Counted from the first letter of the stretch, positions 1 through 6,988 are shown. The stretch: DNA of 7,266 nucleotides from Bacteroidales bacterium (GCA_015486475.1 WFRO01000541.1:1-7266); one strand, 5' to 3'. A program made the numbers and translations. Notes: generated from the sequence alone by a model not told the origin.

Positions 1-90
1 GAGGAGGTGCGGCAGAAAAAACTCTTCGCCTCCCGGCCCTTCACACAGTATGACGAGCTGGCGGGGAGGATCAGGAAGATAGGGATATAA
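1..90 (+). CDS. C-terminal end of an unrecognised protein (partial)
   Basis: Frame 1 is open from the window edge to a TAA at 88-90, giving 29 residues that start EEVRQKKLFASRPFTQYDEL and end in RKIGI. The mix of charged and hydrophobic residues, the basic end and the immediate switch to repeat DNA after the stop all suggest the genuine C-terminus of a cytosolic protein. Frame 2 is also open to base 82, so the frame choice rests on composition and on the stop lying exactly at the start of the repeats. I do not recognise the family from so short a tail. It lies on the same strand as the next gene but is separated from it by 343 bases of repeats, so co-transcription is unlikely. Confidence 0.55.
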   Translation, partial: EEVRQKKLFASRPFTQYDELAGRIRKIGI

Positions 91-114
91 AGTCGAAAAG
101 TCGAAAAGTCAATA
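91..114 (+). repeat. 8-base tandem repeat, GTYGAAAA type
   Basis: AGTCGAAA occurs twice in tandem (91-98 and 99-106), followed by a degenerate third unit AGTCAATA (107-114). It begins directly after the stop codon of the upstream gene. A related 8-base array made of GTTGAAAA-like units lies at 6853-6890, so the motif recurs on the far side of the two-gene block. Confidence 0.75.
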
Positions 115-126
115 GGTGCTGGGTGC

Positions 127-170
127 TCCGCCTTCGTCCCGATAAATATCGGGACTACGGTGGACAAAGT
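127..170 (+). repeat. Hairpin repeat element, long form, copy A
   Basis: The inner stem is GTCCCGATA (136-144) with TATCGGGAC (147-155) around a 2-base centre. The outer stem pairs TCCGCC (127-132) with GGTGGA (159-164), with one G-T wobble, across a 3x3 internal loop, TTC (133-135) opposite TAC (156-158). The tail ACAAAG follows. Its first 19 bases (125-143) are identical to 6946-6964 of copy B downstream. It sits inside the GGTGCTR array. It resembles a dispersed REP-like intergenic palindrome rather than a terminator: it has no U-tract. Confidence 0.75.
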
Positions 171-178
171 GGGTGCTG

Positions 179-211
179 GCTTCGCCCGCCGAAGCCATAG
201 GCGAAGGCGGG
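179..211 (-). repeat. Hairpin repeat element, short form, copy D (inverted)
   Basis: CCCGCC (185-190) pairs with GGCGGG (206-211), GCC (194-196) pairs with GGC (200-202), the loop is ATA, and a symmetric GAA/GAA internal loop separates the two stems. Read on the - strand it has the same plan as the 6989-7021 element (CCCGCC, TTC, GCC, three-base loop, GGC, TTC, GGCGG, then CGAAG). The two are 29/33 identical in inverted orientation. Confidence 0.75.
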
Positions 212-269
212 GTGCTGGGTGCTAGGTGCTAGGTGCTGGGAGGAAATGCCTGAATGTCTTTGACCTTCT

Positions 270-309
270 CTTTGCGCTCCTTGCGAATAGCTTTGCGTCC
301 TCTGCGTGA
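270..309 (+). repeat. CTTTGCG-type periodic repeat
   Basis: CTTTGCG or a one-base variant starts at 270, 279, 291 and 300, a period of about 9-12 bases, ending in TGCGTGAA. The reverse complement reads as TTCACGCA followed by CGCAAAG units, an intergenic repeat style I have seen in several bacterial phyla. It could code in no convincing frame and shows no promoter-like organisation. Confidence 0.6.
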
Positions 310-331
310 AGTCTTGGATTTCCAGCCACGG

Positions 332-366
332 TACTCGATACTCGCAACTCTTAACTTTTAACTAAA
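332..366 (+). repeat. TACTCGN/AACTYNN heptad array, upstream copy
   Basis: Five contiguous 7-base units run TACTCGA, TACTCGC, AACTCTT, AACTTTT, AACTAAA. The order, TCG-containing units first and TTT-containing units last, is the same as in the longer array at 7075-7137. Bases 336-363 align with 7100-7134 if one heptad is missing upstream. Confidence 0.75.
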
Positions 367-433
367 TAAAACATTTCTCCCTGAAAACCGTAACCAAATC
401 CGGGGTGTTTCCTTATCTTTACCCTAGATTAAT

Positions 434-3400
434 ATGTCCAGATCCCTGACATACGCCGTTACGTTCATTTTTTCTGTTGTGTCGTTCGCCCTGGAGGCAC
501 AGCAGATCCCTTTTGACAATTATACCATCCATCAGGGACTTCCGCAGAACTCTGTCTTTGACATCAAACAGGATTCCTACGGCTACATCTGGTTTGCCAC
601 GCAGATAGGCGCCTCGCGTTTTGACGGTAGGGAGTTCCTGAATTTCAGCGTTGCCGACGGGCTCCCGGAGAATTACATCAACCAGTTGCTGAGCGATTCG
701 CGGCAGCGCATGTGGTTTGGCACCGAGGGTGGCGGAGTAGCCCGTTTCGACGGGGAAAGGTTTACGGTCTTTAACCAGGCCATGGGGCTTGTGGATGATC
801 ATGTGGAGGAGATGCATGAGGACCGTCGGGGCAATGTATGGATACGGACCCACTACGGGATCTCCAGGATCTCCCCTGACGACAGTATCGTCACCTTTAC
901 CCGGAAGAACGGTTTGATCCATAATAATGCCATCTGCATGTATGAGGATGACAAGGGGAGGATGTGGATCGGCACCCAGGAGGGGATCTCCGTGTTCGAC
1001 GGGGATTCCATCCGGAACTTCGACCTGCAGGATGTGATCTGGGGCATTGATCAGGACAGTGAGGGGAACTACTGGATCGCCACCCAGGAGTCGGGGATCT
1101 ACCGGTATGACGGAAATAAGTTCTCCCATTTCACCACAGCCGACGGTCTCTGCAGCGACATTGTGATCTCCATAAAGGTCGATTCGAAGGACCGTGTATG
1201 GTGCGGTACCTACCGGGGAGGCGTGTCGGTGTATGACGGAAAACAGTTTGTTACGCACCGGGAGAACGGCATCGGCAGCCAGGTCATCATGCAGCTTTTC
1301 GAGGACAGCCGTGGCAACCTGTGGGCCCGTCCCAGCGAGAATGGTGTTTACCGGCTGAGAAAGGACGTTTTTCAGCATCTGGACAAAAGGAACAGCCTGG
1401 TCGATAATTATGTCCTGACGATCTTTGAGGACAACCAGCACAACCTGTGGTTCGGTACCCTCGGCGGGGTCTCCAAATACTCAAAATTCACCTTTGAGGT
1501 TTTCCGGGATGGCGACGGTCTCATGGGTAACAATATTTTCTCGGTGATGGTGGACCGCGACGGAAATGTCTGGGCGGGAAGCAATGCGGGCATCTCCATG
1601 TACAACCACAAGCAGTTCAGAAAATGGGGCAAAAAGGAAGGTTTGCCCGATTTTACCGTCACGGCTATCCACCAGGACAGGCAAGGGAATATCTGGGCGG
1701 CAGGCTTTTCCACCCTCTCGCTTGTCGGGAAGGAACACGTGGAGGTGTTCAGTGATACCTCCGTGCTGGACCAAAAGATCATCTACGATCTGGCGGAAGA
1801 TGACAGTGGCAGGATATGGTGTGCCACGGAACAGGGTATTTATTGTTTCAGGGACCTTCATTTTTCCGATCCTTTCCGGGGAGCACCCATCATGAAAGAG
1901 GATGTCAGGGGGATCATGGTCAGGGGTGACAGGCTGTGGGCTGCCACTGGCAACGGGGTCTATGCCTGTACTTTCCGCACCGGCGAATGGCGTCACTGGA
2001 CCGTTGACGACGGACTGGCCTATAGCAAATGCAGGGATATCGCCGCAGATGAGAAAGGTACGGTCTGGGTGGCCACCGACGGCGGACTGTCGGGCATCAT
2101 GCAGGAGAACGGCCGCGACACCATCCGGAACTTCACTACAAAGGAGGGATTGACTTCCAACACCCTTTATTTTGTGATCTCCGATGGCCTGGGCAGGATC
2201 TGGACAGGCCATGAAAAAGGACTTGACCGCCTCGACCTCTCCACCGGCAATATACGTTCCTACGGTGTACTGGAGGGATTTACCCCTCTGGAGACCAACC
2301 AGGGTGCTGTGGCGGTGGACAGGAAACACAATCTCTGGATCGGAACGGTGGCCGGCCTGGCCCACTACGACCCTGCCTATGAAATACGTTCCACTACTCC
2401 GCCTCTGACCTTCATCAGGAAGATACTCCTTTTCGGTAAAGAGTTTGATTTCACACCTTACTGCGACAGCCTGGACCCCCACTCTCATCTGCCTGTGAAT
2501 CTGGTGCTCCCGTATAACAGGAACAACCTCACTTTTGAGTTTATCGGACTGCAGTTCACCATCCCCGAGGAGGTTTCTTACCGTTATTTTCTGAAGGGCT
2601 TTGACCGGGAATGGTCGCCGGAGACCTCCGGTAATACGGTGACATACCGGAAAATACCGCCGGGACAATATGCTTTCATGGTACAGGCCCGGAGTTATGC
2701 CGGGGTCTGGAACGAACATCCTGCCACCTTCTCTTTCCGTATATCCCCGCCTTTCTGGCAGACCGCCTGGTTTGTCGGTTTGATGGTCCTGCTGGGGATC
2801 TTCCTGGTCATTCAGATCATCAGGATCCGCGAAAAACAGCTGATCAGGGAAAAGAGGATCCTGGAGGAGAAAGTGCGGCTACGGACGGAAAAAATAGAAA
2901 AACAGAAAGAAGAGCTGGAATCCCAGCGCGACCGGATCGTCTTGCAGAACAGGGAGATCAAGGACAGCATTTACTACGCCAAACGCATCCAGACAGCCGT
3001 CCTGCCCGAGCTCTCTGCCGTGTCCGGGATGCTGAAGGATTATTTCATCCTGTTCCGGCCCCGCGACATCGTCTCGGGAGATTTTTACTGGATGTACAAA
3101 GAGAACAACAAGGTGATCGTGGTGGCAGCCGATTGCACCGGCCACGGCGTTCCCGGCGCCTTCATGAGCATGCTGGGTGTAAGCCTTCTCAGCGAGGTCG
3201 TGAACAGGGACAGGATCTTCCAGGCCAACATGATCCTGAACAGGCTTCGGGATTACATCAAGGGGGTGCTGGGACAAACGGGTAAAATAGACGAGGCCAA
3301 GGATGGTATGGACATGGCCCTGGTCATCCTGGACTATGACAAGGGTGAGATCCAGTATGCCGGCGCCTACAATCCTCTTGTGCTCATCCGGGACGGTGAG

Positions 3401-3706
3401 CTGCTGGAGTACAAAGGGGACAAGATGCCCATAGGGATCCAGATCAATGAAAAAGCATCTTTTACCAACCACATCATTCCCCTACATCCCGGCGATACCC
3501 TTTACATCTTCTCCGACGGCTATGCCGATCAGTTCGGGGGAGAGGACGGAGGAAAATTCAAGATAAGACATTTCAAGCAGTTGCTGCTGGATATACACCG
3601 GAAACCCATGGCAGAACAGAAAAAAATACTGGAAGAGGTGTTGCTCAGTTGGATGGGAGACCTCCCCCAGGTGGACGATATCCTGGTCGTGGGTCTGCGG
3701 CCCTGA
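434..3706 (+). CDS. Periplasmic two-component-regulator propeller / Y_Y_Y sensor with cytoplasmic SpoIIE (PP2C) phosphatase
   Basis: This 1090-residue protein is probably a signal-controlled Ser/Thr phosphatase. Residues 1-22 form a signal peptide (likely cut after LEA). From W53 to W635 there are 15 evenly spaced D..G..W.(A/G)T....G..(R/Y) motifs about 42 residues apart, the pattern of two seven-bladed propellers as in Bacteroidetes hybrid sensors. A Y_Y_Y domain covers about 697-773 and one membrane helix about 779-798. A charged coiled coil (about 799-845) leads into the Bacteroidetes signature YYAKRIQTAVLP (847-858). The PP2C/SpoIIE domain keeps its metal-binding acids: SGD (D883), DCTGHG (D900), SDG (D1028) and VDD (D1081/D1082). 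The usual histidine kinase and AraC-type output are absent. The N-terminal secretion signal supports ATG 434; no Shine-Dalgarno is visible. The usual substrate is a phosphorylated STAS antagonist; none is nearby. Ligand unknown. Confidence 0.95.
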   Translation: MSRSLTYAVTFIFSVVSFALEAQQIPFDNYTIHQGLPQNSVFDIKQDSYGYIWFATQIGASRFDGREFLNFSVADGLPENYINQLLSDSRQRMWFGTEGGGVARFDGERFTVFNQAMGLVDDHVEEMHEDRRGNVWIRTHYGISRISPDDSIVTFTRKNGLIHNNAICMYEDDKGRMWIGTQEGISVFDGDSIRNFDLQDVIWGIDQDSEGNYWIATQESGIYRYDGNKFSHFTTADGLCSDIVISIKVDSKDRVWCGTYRGGVSVYDGKQFVTHRENGIGSQVIMQLFEDSRGNLWARPSENGVYRLRKDVFQHLDKRNSLVDNYVLTIFEDNQHNLWFGTLGGVSKYSKFTFEVFRDGDGLMGNNIFSVMVDRDGNVWAGSNAGISMYNHKQFRKWGKKEGLPDFTVTAIHQDRQGNIWAAGFSTLSLVGKEHVEVFSDTSVLDQKIIYDLAEDDSGRIWCATEQGIYCFRDLHFSDPFRGAPIMKEDVRGIMVRGDRLWAATGNGVYACTFRTGEWRHWTVDDGLAYSKCRDIAADEKGTVWVATDGGLSGIMQENGRDTIRNFTTKEGLTSNTLYFVISDGLGRIWTGHEKGLDRLDLSTGNIRSYGVLEGFTPLETNQGAVAVDRKHNLWIGTVAGLAHYDPAYEIRSTTPPLTFIRKILLFGKEFDFTPYCDSLDPHSHLPVNLVLPYNRNNLTFEFIGLQFTIPEEVSYRYFLKGFDREWSPETSGNTVTYRKIPPGQYAFMVQARSYAGVWNEHPATFSFRISPPFWQTAWFVGLMVLLGIFLVIQIIRIREKQLIREKRILEEKVRLRTEKIEKQKEELESQRDRIVLQNREIKDSIYYAKRIQTAVLPELSAVSGMLKDYFILFRPRDIVSGDFYWMYKENNKVIVVAADCTGHGVPGAFMSMLGVSLLSEVVNRDRIFQANMILNRLRDYIKGVLGQTGKIDEAKDGMDMALVILDYDKGEIQYAGAYNPLVLIRDGELLEYKGDKMPIGIQINEKASFTNHIIPLHPGDTLYIFSDGYADQFGGEDGGKFKIRHFKQLLLDIHRKPMAEQKKILEEVLLSWMGDLPQVDDILVVGLRP

Positions 3707-3768
3707 CCTGGTTACGAATTTTTTTTGTAACTTATGGTAAATTTTGAGGACACCCAAAGCCAACCACC
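3707..3768. promoter_or_regulatory. 62-base gap between sensor and surface-protein genes
   Basis: The gap has none of the repeats seen in the two flanks. GTTAC (3711-3715) and GTAAC (3727-3731) can form a 5-bp stem whose loop holds eight T residues; this is too weak to call a terminator. TAAATTTTG (3738-3746) resembles the Bacteroidetes -7 element TAnnTTTG with one extra base, and a TTTG lies at 3724-3727, but only 10 bases separate them instead of about 19-21, so a promoter is doubtful. GAGGA (3746-3750) is 18 bases before the ATG, too far for ribosome binding. Read-through from the sensor gene is the simplest reading. Confidence 0.3.
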
Positions 3769-6702
3769 ATGAAAAGATCTACCCTGTTCTTTTTCCTGTT
3801 AACCATTTTGTTACTTCCCGGATATCTTGCTATGGCCCAGCCGATGCGTGGCGAGTGGATGCTGGGGTCCGGCGGCGAGGACAATCTGAGGAATATTATG
3901 CTGACATACCCCGACGGAACGGTGTGCCACGCCGGACTGTTCAGCGGAGCCAGTTACCACATAGGCCCGTATGATCTGACGAACACCGCGGGGGAGAGTT
4001 TTTTTATCATGCGTTTCAACACGGATGGTTATAATAAAGGCATGTGGCTGCAACAACTCACTGCAAACGGTTCTATGACCCTGATGGATGTCTTTATCGA
4101 CCAGGAGAGCAGGGCCCATATCGTCGGTACCTTCACCGGCGATTCCATCTACCTGAGACCCAGTATGTATGGCAGGGCTTCCCTGGTGGATACCGTGAAT
4201 CCGGACCGTGAAAAGTTGTTCTGTCTGATCCTGGAGTCCAACGGCGATATTACCGATCTCACAGCCCCCATTCCTTTTGATAACACCTGTAACTATACCG
4301 CTTTTCATGTTGCCTGGAGCAAAGAAGGCAATATGGCCCTCTCAGGATCATTTTTTGGTGACAGTTTATATACTGCGGATATTGTACTGAAAAATCCATA
4401 TAACCTGAATTCCTATTTCCTGCTTTACTTTGATAACAGGGGGAATGCTCTCTGGGGGATCAATAACAAGGTTAACAACTCGATGGGAGAGGATTACATG
4501 GATTTTTTCCCCGGCGGTCTGGACATCTCACAGGAGGGATCGGTCACCATGGCCGGGACGTATGAGTCGAATGTAAATCCCGTTTTCGGTCCGGTGGAGA
4601 TGCCGATACCTTCTGTCCGCAATATCTTCCTGGTACAATATGATCCATCGGGATCATTCCTCTGGGGCCGTTACGGGGTCCTGGAGAACTCCGCACCGGT
4701 CGATATCCTCCAGCTGGAGCATTCCACCTCAGGAGATGTGTACCTTACCGGTAATTTTACGGAGGGATCGATCACTTTTGCCCCGGAGATACTGTACCAT
4801 CCCGATTACGGCCCGGCACTGTTCCTGTTCAGGTTCGACGGTAGCGGAAATACACAATGGTCAATGGCTTACTCTGTCACCAATGAAGGAGTGAAGGGAG
4901 GGTCTGCCAAAAGCGATGTGGCAGGTGACGATACTTTTATTGCCCGGCTGATCCGGGACTCGCAGGACAATATCTACCTTACGGGTTGGTACAGCAGGGA
5001 TACCCTTTCTTTTCCGGATCATGGCGACACGCTCCTGCGCAAACCGGGCCATACTTATGACCAGTACCTGGCAAAGTATACCCCGGACGGAAGCATTGCC
5101 TGGGTACAGCGTATCACGGCCAATGTCCGGGAGACCCCTTCGGCCCTGATAAATGATTCGGATGAATTATTTATCGCGGCCACCTTCCGTGACAGCCTGA
5201 TCATGCCGGAGGACACCCTGCCGGGAGGTGCTGACAGCGCTGCCTATGTCCTCGGGTTCTCCGGCGACGGGGCACTGACCTATACCAATACCGTCAGGAA
5301 CCTGGCGCCTGATAACCTTCCGCCTACGGTGGACATGATACAGCCTGCCCAAAAACGCAGCATCTACCTCACGGGTTCCTTCCAGGGGACCATAGGCATT
5401 GATAACCGTGAGCTCTCCGGCTCTTACACAGAGAACATCTATCTGGCCAAACTTTCCCCCAACACGGTCATGGAGGGGGACGTGCTGCTGCACTCAGGTG
5501 ATCCGGTGAGCAGCGGGTTCGTGTATCTGTATGAAGTGTCACCCCCGAATGAGCCTGCTTTGCTGGAGATCACAGGGATCGACGGGGCCGGGCATTATGC
5601 TTTCTATAATATTGATTTCGGGGATTATTTCCTTCATATCAAGCCCAATTCCAGCCAGTATCCCAATGCCTTTGATACCTGGTACAAGGAGGGTACCGTC
5701 GTAGAAGAGGCAGATACCCTGCATTTTACCCGGGATACGCTGGTCGTTTCCCCCGTTATTGTCAATGAGATGCTGGATACGTTCGATATCCTGGCCGGAA
5801 CGGTGACCGATACGGCCGGCACTCCTGTGTCTGCGGGTTATGTGTTGCTTTATCGCCTGGATCTGCCGGGCATGGCGCCGGTGACCGACTCGGTCATCCT
5901 GGATGGATCCGGGAACTATGCTTTTCATGATATCATTGTCGGAAATTACCTGGTTTGTGTGTATGCCGACACCACGGTACGGCCGGGGGCCATAAGTACC
6001 TATTACGGTGATGTGGCGTTCTGGGAAGCGGCCGATACCATATATGTCAGTGCGGATACCATCACCGGAACGGACATCACCTTACTGGAGATACCACAAC
6101 AACTTGACGGTACAGGGTTAGTGGAAGGAGATATCTACCGGGAGGAACCGACCAAATCCGTTTCCTCTGTCACAGGCGAGCCGGTCAAGAAGATCAAGGT
6201 GATCCTGATACGCAAGGAGAAATCTTCCGGCGGGATCGTTGCGTGGGTCTATACGGACGATGAGGGACATTATGTGTTTGAGAACGTGCCCGACGGCAGC
6301 TACCAGATCATCATCGACATACCGGGTCTGGCGCAGGACTCCACCTATACGGTCAACATCACCGTGGACAACAACGTCGTCAGCGGGCTGGATTTCCTGG
6401 TCACCAAAGATGCCATTCTCATGGCCAAAGCCAGCGGCGTCTCTCACCCGGCGGCCGGACTGCTGCGGCTGACGGTCTGGCCCAACCCCACGGACGGCCA
6501 TGTGACCCTCATGCTGCCCGGAACAGGTGAAGGTGTGATCACCCTCTGTGACGGGCAGGGCAGGATAGTTTACAGAGCGGTGTACCCTGACGGCCGGAAG
6601 AGAACGGAGATGGACCTGACAGGCCTGCCGTCAGGCATCTATTACCTGCAGGTGACGAGCCACCGTAAAACAGGGATCAGCAGAGTGATCATACAGCATT
6701 GA
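3769..6702 (+). CDS. Secreted propeller-repeat surface protein with T9SS C-terminal sorting domain
   Basis: A 977-residue exported protein of unknown function. Residues 1-23 form a signal peptide (hydrophobic core, cut after AMA). Residues about 24-565 hold eight recurring strands of the type (F/Y)(F/L)..(F/Y)...G.(L)W, near positions 77, 149, 215, 285, 350, 431, 492 and 556, alternating with YLTG(N/S/W)F-like strands; this is the SBBP-type beta-propeller pattern. Three beta-sandwich domains follow (about 567-668, 672-773 and 785-883), with G.Y.F..(I/V)..G.Y motifs of carboxypeptidase-regulatory or SdrD-B-like domains; the first two are clearly a tandem duplication. Residues about 903-977 form the T9SS sorting domain: VWPNPTDG, SGIYYLQV and a short basic-then-hydrophobic end. 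The protein should cross the outer membrane by T9SS and be anchored or released at the cell surface. No catalytic motif is visible. A Shine-Dalgarno sequence is absent. Confidence 0.93.
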   Translation: MKRSTLFFFLLTILLLPGYLAMAQPMRGEWMLGSGGEDNLRNIMLTYPDGTVCHAGLFSGASYHIGPYDLTNTAGESFFIMRFNTDGYNKGMWLQQLTANGSMTLMDVFIDQESRAHIVGTFTGDSIYLRPSMYGRASLVDTVNPDREKLFCLILESNGDITDLTAPIPFDNTCNYTAFHVAWSKEGNMALSGSFFGDSLYTADIVLKNPYNLNSYFLLYFDNRGNALWGINNKVNNSMGEDYMDFFPGGLDISQEGSVTMAGTYESNVNPVFGPVEMPIPSVRNIFLVQYDPSGSFLWGRYGVLENSAPVDILQLEHSTSGDVYLTGNFTEGSITFAPEILYHPDYGPALFLFRFDGSGNTQWSMAYSVTNEGVKGGSAKSDVAGDDTFIARLIRDSQDNIYLTGWYSRDTLSFPDHGDTLLRKPGHTYDQYLAKYTPDGSIAWVQRITANVRETPSALINDSDELFIAATFRDSLIMPEDTLPGGADSAAYVLGFSGDGALTYTNTVRNLAPDNLPPTVDMIQPAQKRSIYLTGSFQGTIGIDNRELSGSYTENIYLAKLSPNTVMEGDVLLHSGDPVSSGFVYLYEVSPPNEPALLEITGIDGAGHYAFYNIDFGDYFLHIKPNSSQYPNAFDTWYKEGTVVEEADTLHFTRDTLVVSPVIVNEMLDTFDILAGTVTDTAGTPVSAGYVLLYRLDLPGMAPVTDSVILDGSGNYAFHDIIVGNYLVCVYADTTVRPGAISTYYGDVAFWEAADTIYVSADTITGTDITLLEIPQQLDGTGLVEGDIYREEPTKSVSSVTGEPVKKIKVILIRKEKSSGGIVAWVYTDDEGHYVFENVPDGSYQIIIDIPGLAQDSTYTVNITVDNNVVSGLDFLVTKDAILMAKASGVSHPAAGLLRLTVWPNPTDGHVTLMLPGTGEGVITLCDGQGRIVYRAVYPDGRKRTEMDLTGLPSGIYYLQVTSHRKTGISRVIIQH

Positions 6703-6711
6703 TCTCTGCTG
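6678..6711 (+). terminator. Hairpin overlapping the stop codon; possible terminator
   Basis: CAGCAGA (6678-6684) pairs with TCTGCTG (6705-6711), and GATCA (6687-6691) with TGATC (6700-6704), around an 8-base loop, with a 2-base bulge in the left arm. The TGA stop (6700-6702) lies within the right arm. Twelve base pairs make a strong stem, but TGTAAACATT follows rather than a T-run, so intrinsic termination is uncertain. It may instead stabilise the 3' end or be a codon-level coincidence. Confidence 0.35.
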
Positions 6712-6743
6712 TGTAAACATTAACTACTCAACTCAACACTCCA

Positions 6744-6780
6744 AACTTTTAACTTTAGGCACTTTAAACTTTTAACTTAA
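6744..6780 (+). repeat. AACTTTN heptad array; left copy of a 35-base direct repeat
   Basis: The units are AACTTTT (6744-6750) and AACTTTA (6751-6757), a 2-base slip GG, then CACTTTA (6760-6766), AACTTTT (6767-6773) and AACTTAA (6774-6780). Bases 6744-6778 match 7124-7158 at 33 of 35 positions, including the same 2-base slip at the same place. The shared slip shows copying of the whole segment rather than separate slippage. Confidence 0.8.
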
Positions 6781-6838
6781 AAATAGGTATTTAAAAACCT
6801 ATTTTAATACCTATTTTAATACCTATTTAAATAGGTAG
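6780..6838. repeat. AT-rich cluster of ACCTATTT repeats with an 18-base palindrome
   Basis: ACCTATTTTAAT occurs twice in tandem (6797-6808 and 6809-6820) with a degenerate third unit from 6821. The third unit forms one half of a perfect 18-base palindrome, TACCTATTTAAATAGGTA (6820-6837). On the left, AAAATAGGT (6780-6788) is an exact inverted match to ACCTATTTT (6797-6805) across an 8-base loop. The core AGGT/ACCT thus appears five times in about 57 bases, in both orientations. It could be a bidirectional terminator, a protein-binding site array or a simple repeat; the sequence alone does not decide. Confidence 0.75.
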
Positions 6839-6852
6839 ATTGGTTATTATCA

Positions 6853-6890
6853 GTTGATAGGTTGAAAGGTTGATAAGTTGAAAAGTTAAC
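6853..6890 (+). repeat. 8-base tandem array, GTTGAWAR
   Basis: Four contiguous units run GTTGATAG, GTTGAAAG, GTTGATAA and GTTGAAAA, then a partial GTTAAC at 6885-6890. The unit differs by one base from GTCGAAAA in the array at 91-114. Confidence 0.8.
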
Positions 6891-6932
6891 TACCAACCAC
6901 GAACCACGAACTACCAACCACCAATCACCAAC
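6891..6932 (+). repeat. YACSAAY heptad array
   Basis: Six contiguous 7-base units run without a phase break: TACCAAC, CACGAAC, CACGAAC, TACCAAC, CACCAAT, CACCAAC. The array abuts the 8-base array directly, so the period changes from 8 to 7 at base 6891. Confidence 0.8.
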
Positions 6933-6947
6933 AAATATCGGTAAAGC

Positions 6948-6988
6948 TCCGCCTTCGTCCCGATTTATCGGGGCTTCGGCGGACGAAT
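6948..6988 (+). repeat. Hairpin repeat element, long form, copy B
   Basis: The inner stem is CCCGAT (6959-6964) with ATCGGG (6967-6972) around TT. A T-G wobble and a G-C pair extend it. A symmetric TTC/TTC internal loop follows (6954-6956 and 6975-6977), then the outer stem TCCGCC (6948-6953) with GGCGGA (6978-6983). The tail CGAAT continues. Together with 6946-6947 it shares 19 identical bases with copy A at the start. Confidence 0.75.

Larger units (their letters stand above)
115..240 (+). repeat. Interrupted GGTGCTR heptad array
   Basis: The 7-base unit GGTGCT(G/A) appears at 115-121 and 122-127, alone at 172-178, and as four contiguous copies at 211-238 (G, A, A, G in the last position). 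The runs are separated by two GC-rich hairpin elements (about 127-170 and 179-211). The simplest reading is one heptad array into which hairpin elements were inserted, or around which the array expanded. The unit is too short for a CRISPR array and has no unique spacers. Confidence 0.8.
91..433. other. Repeat-rich intergenic region upstream of the sensor gene
   Basis: This 343-base stretch holds no credible gene. In order it contains an 8-base tandem repeat (91-114), a GGTGCTR heptad array broken by two hairpins (115-240), unassigned sequence (241-269), a CTTTGCG-type repeat (270-309), unassigned sequence (310-331), a TACTCGN/AACTYNN heptad array (332-366), and a final part of about 65 bases before the ATG with no recognisable repeat. 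Any promoter for the sensor gene should lie in that last part. The best match there is TATCTTTA at 414-421, one base short of the Bacteroidetes -7 consensus TAnnTTTG, but no TTTG -33 element sits at the right distance upstream. Confidence 0.8.

Noticed and set aside
91..366. CRISPR array in the upstream flank
   Set aside because: Repeat units are 7-8 bases, contiguous and degenerate, with no unique spacers and no cas gene in the window.
419..1441. 340-codon open frame on the - strand at the start of the sensor gene
   Set aside because: It is antisense to the signal peptide and the first blades; its recurring HGD/VLI pattern is the mirror of the blade repeats.
1481..2719. 412-codon open frame on the - strand inside the sensor gene
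   Set aside because: It lies antisense to a gene with clear propeller motifs in every blade. Its own translation has no recognisable motif and comes from codon bias of the + strand gene.
3711..3731. Intrinsic terminator after the sensor gene
   Set aside because: The stem is only 5 bp (GTTAC/GTAAC), and the T-run is in the loop instead of after the stem.
3724..3746. Standard Bacteroidetes promoter before the surface-protein gene
   Set aside because: The -33-like TTTG and the -7-like TAAATTTTG are only 10 bases apart, about half of the usual distance, and the -7-like element carries an extra base.
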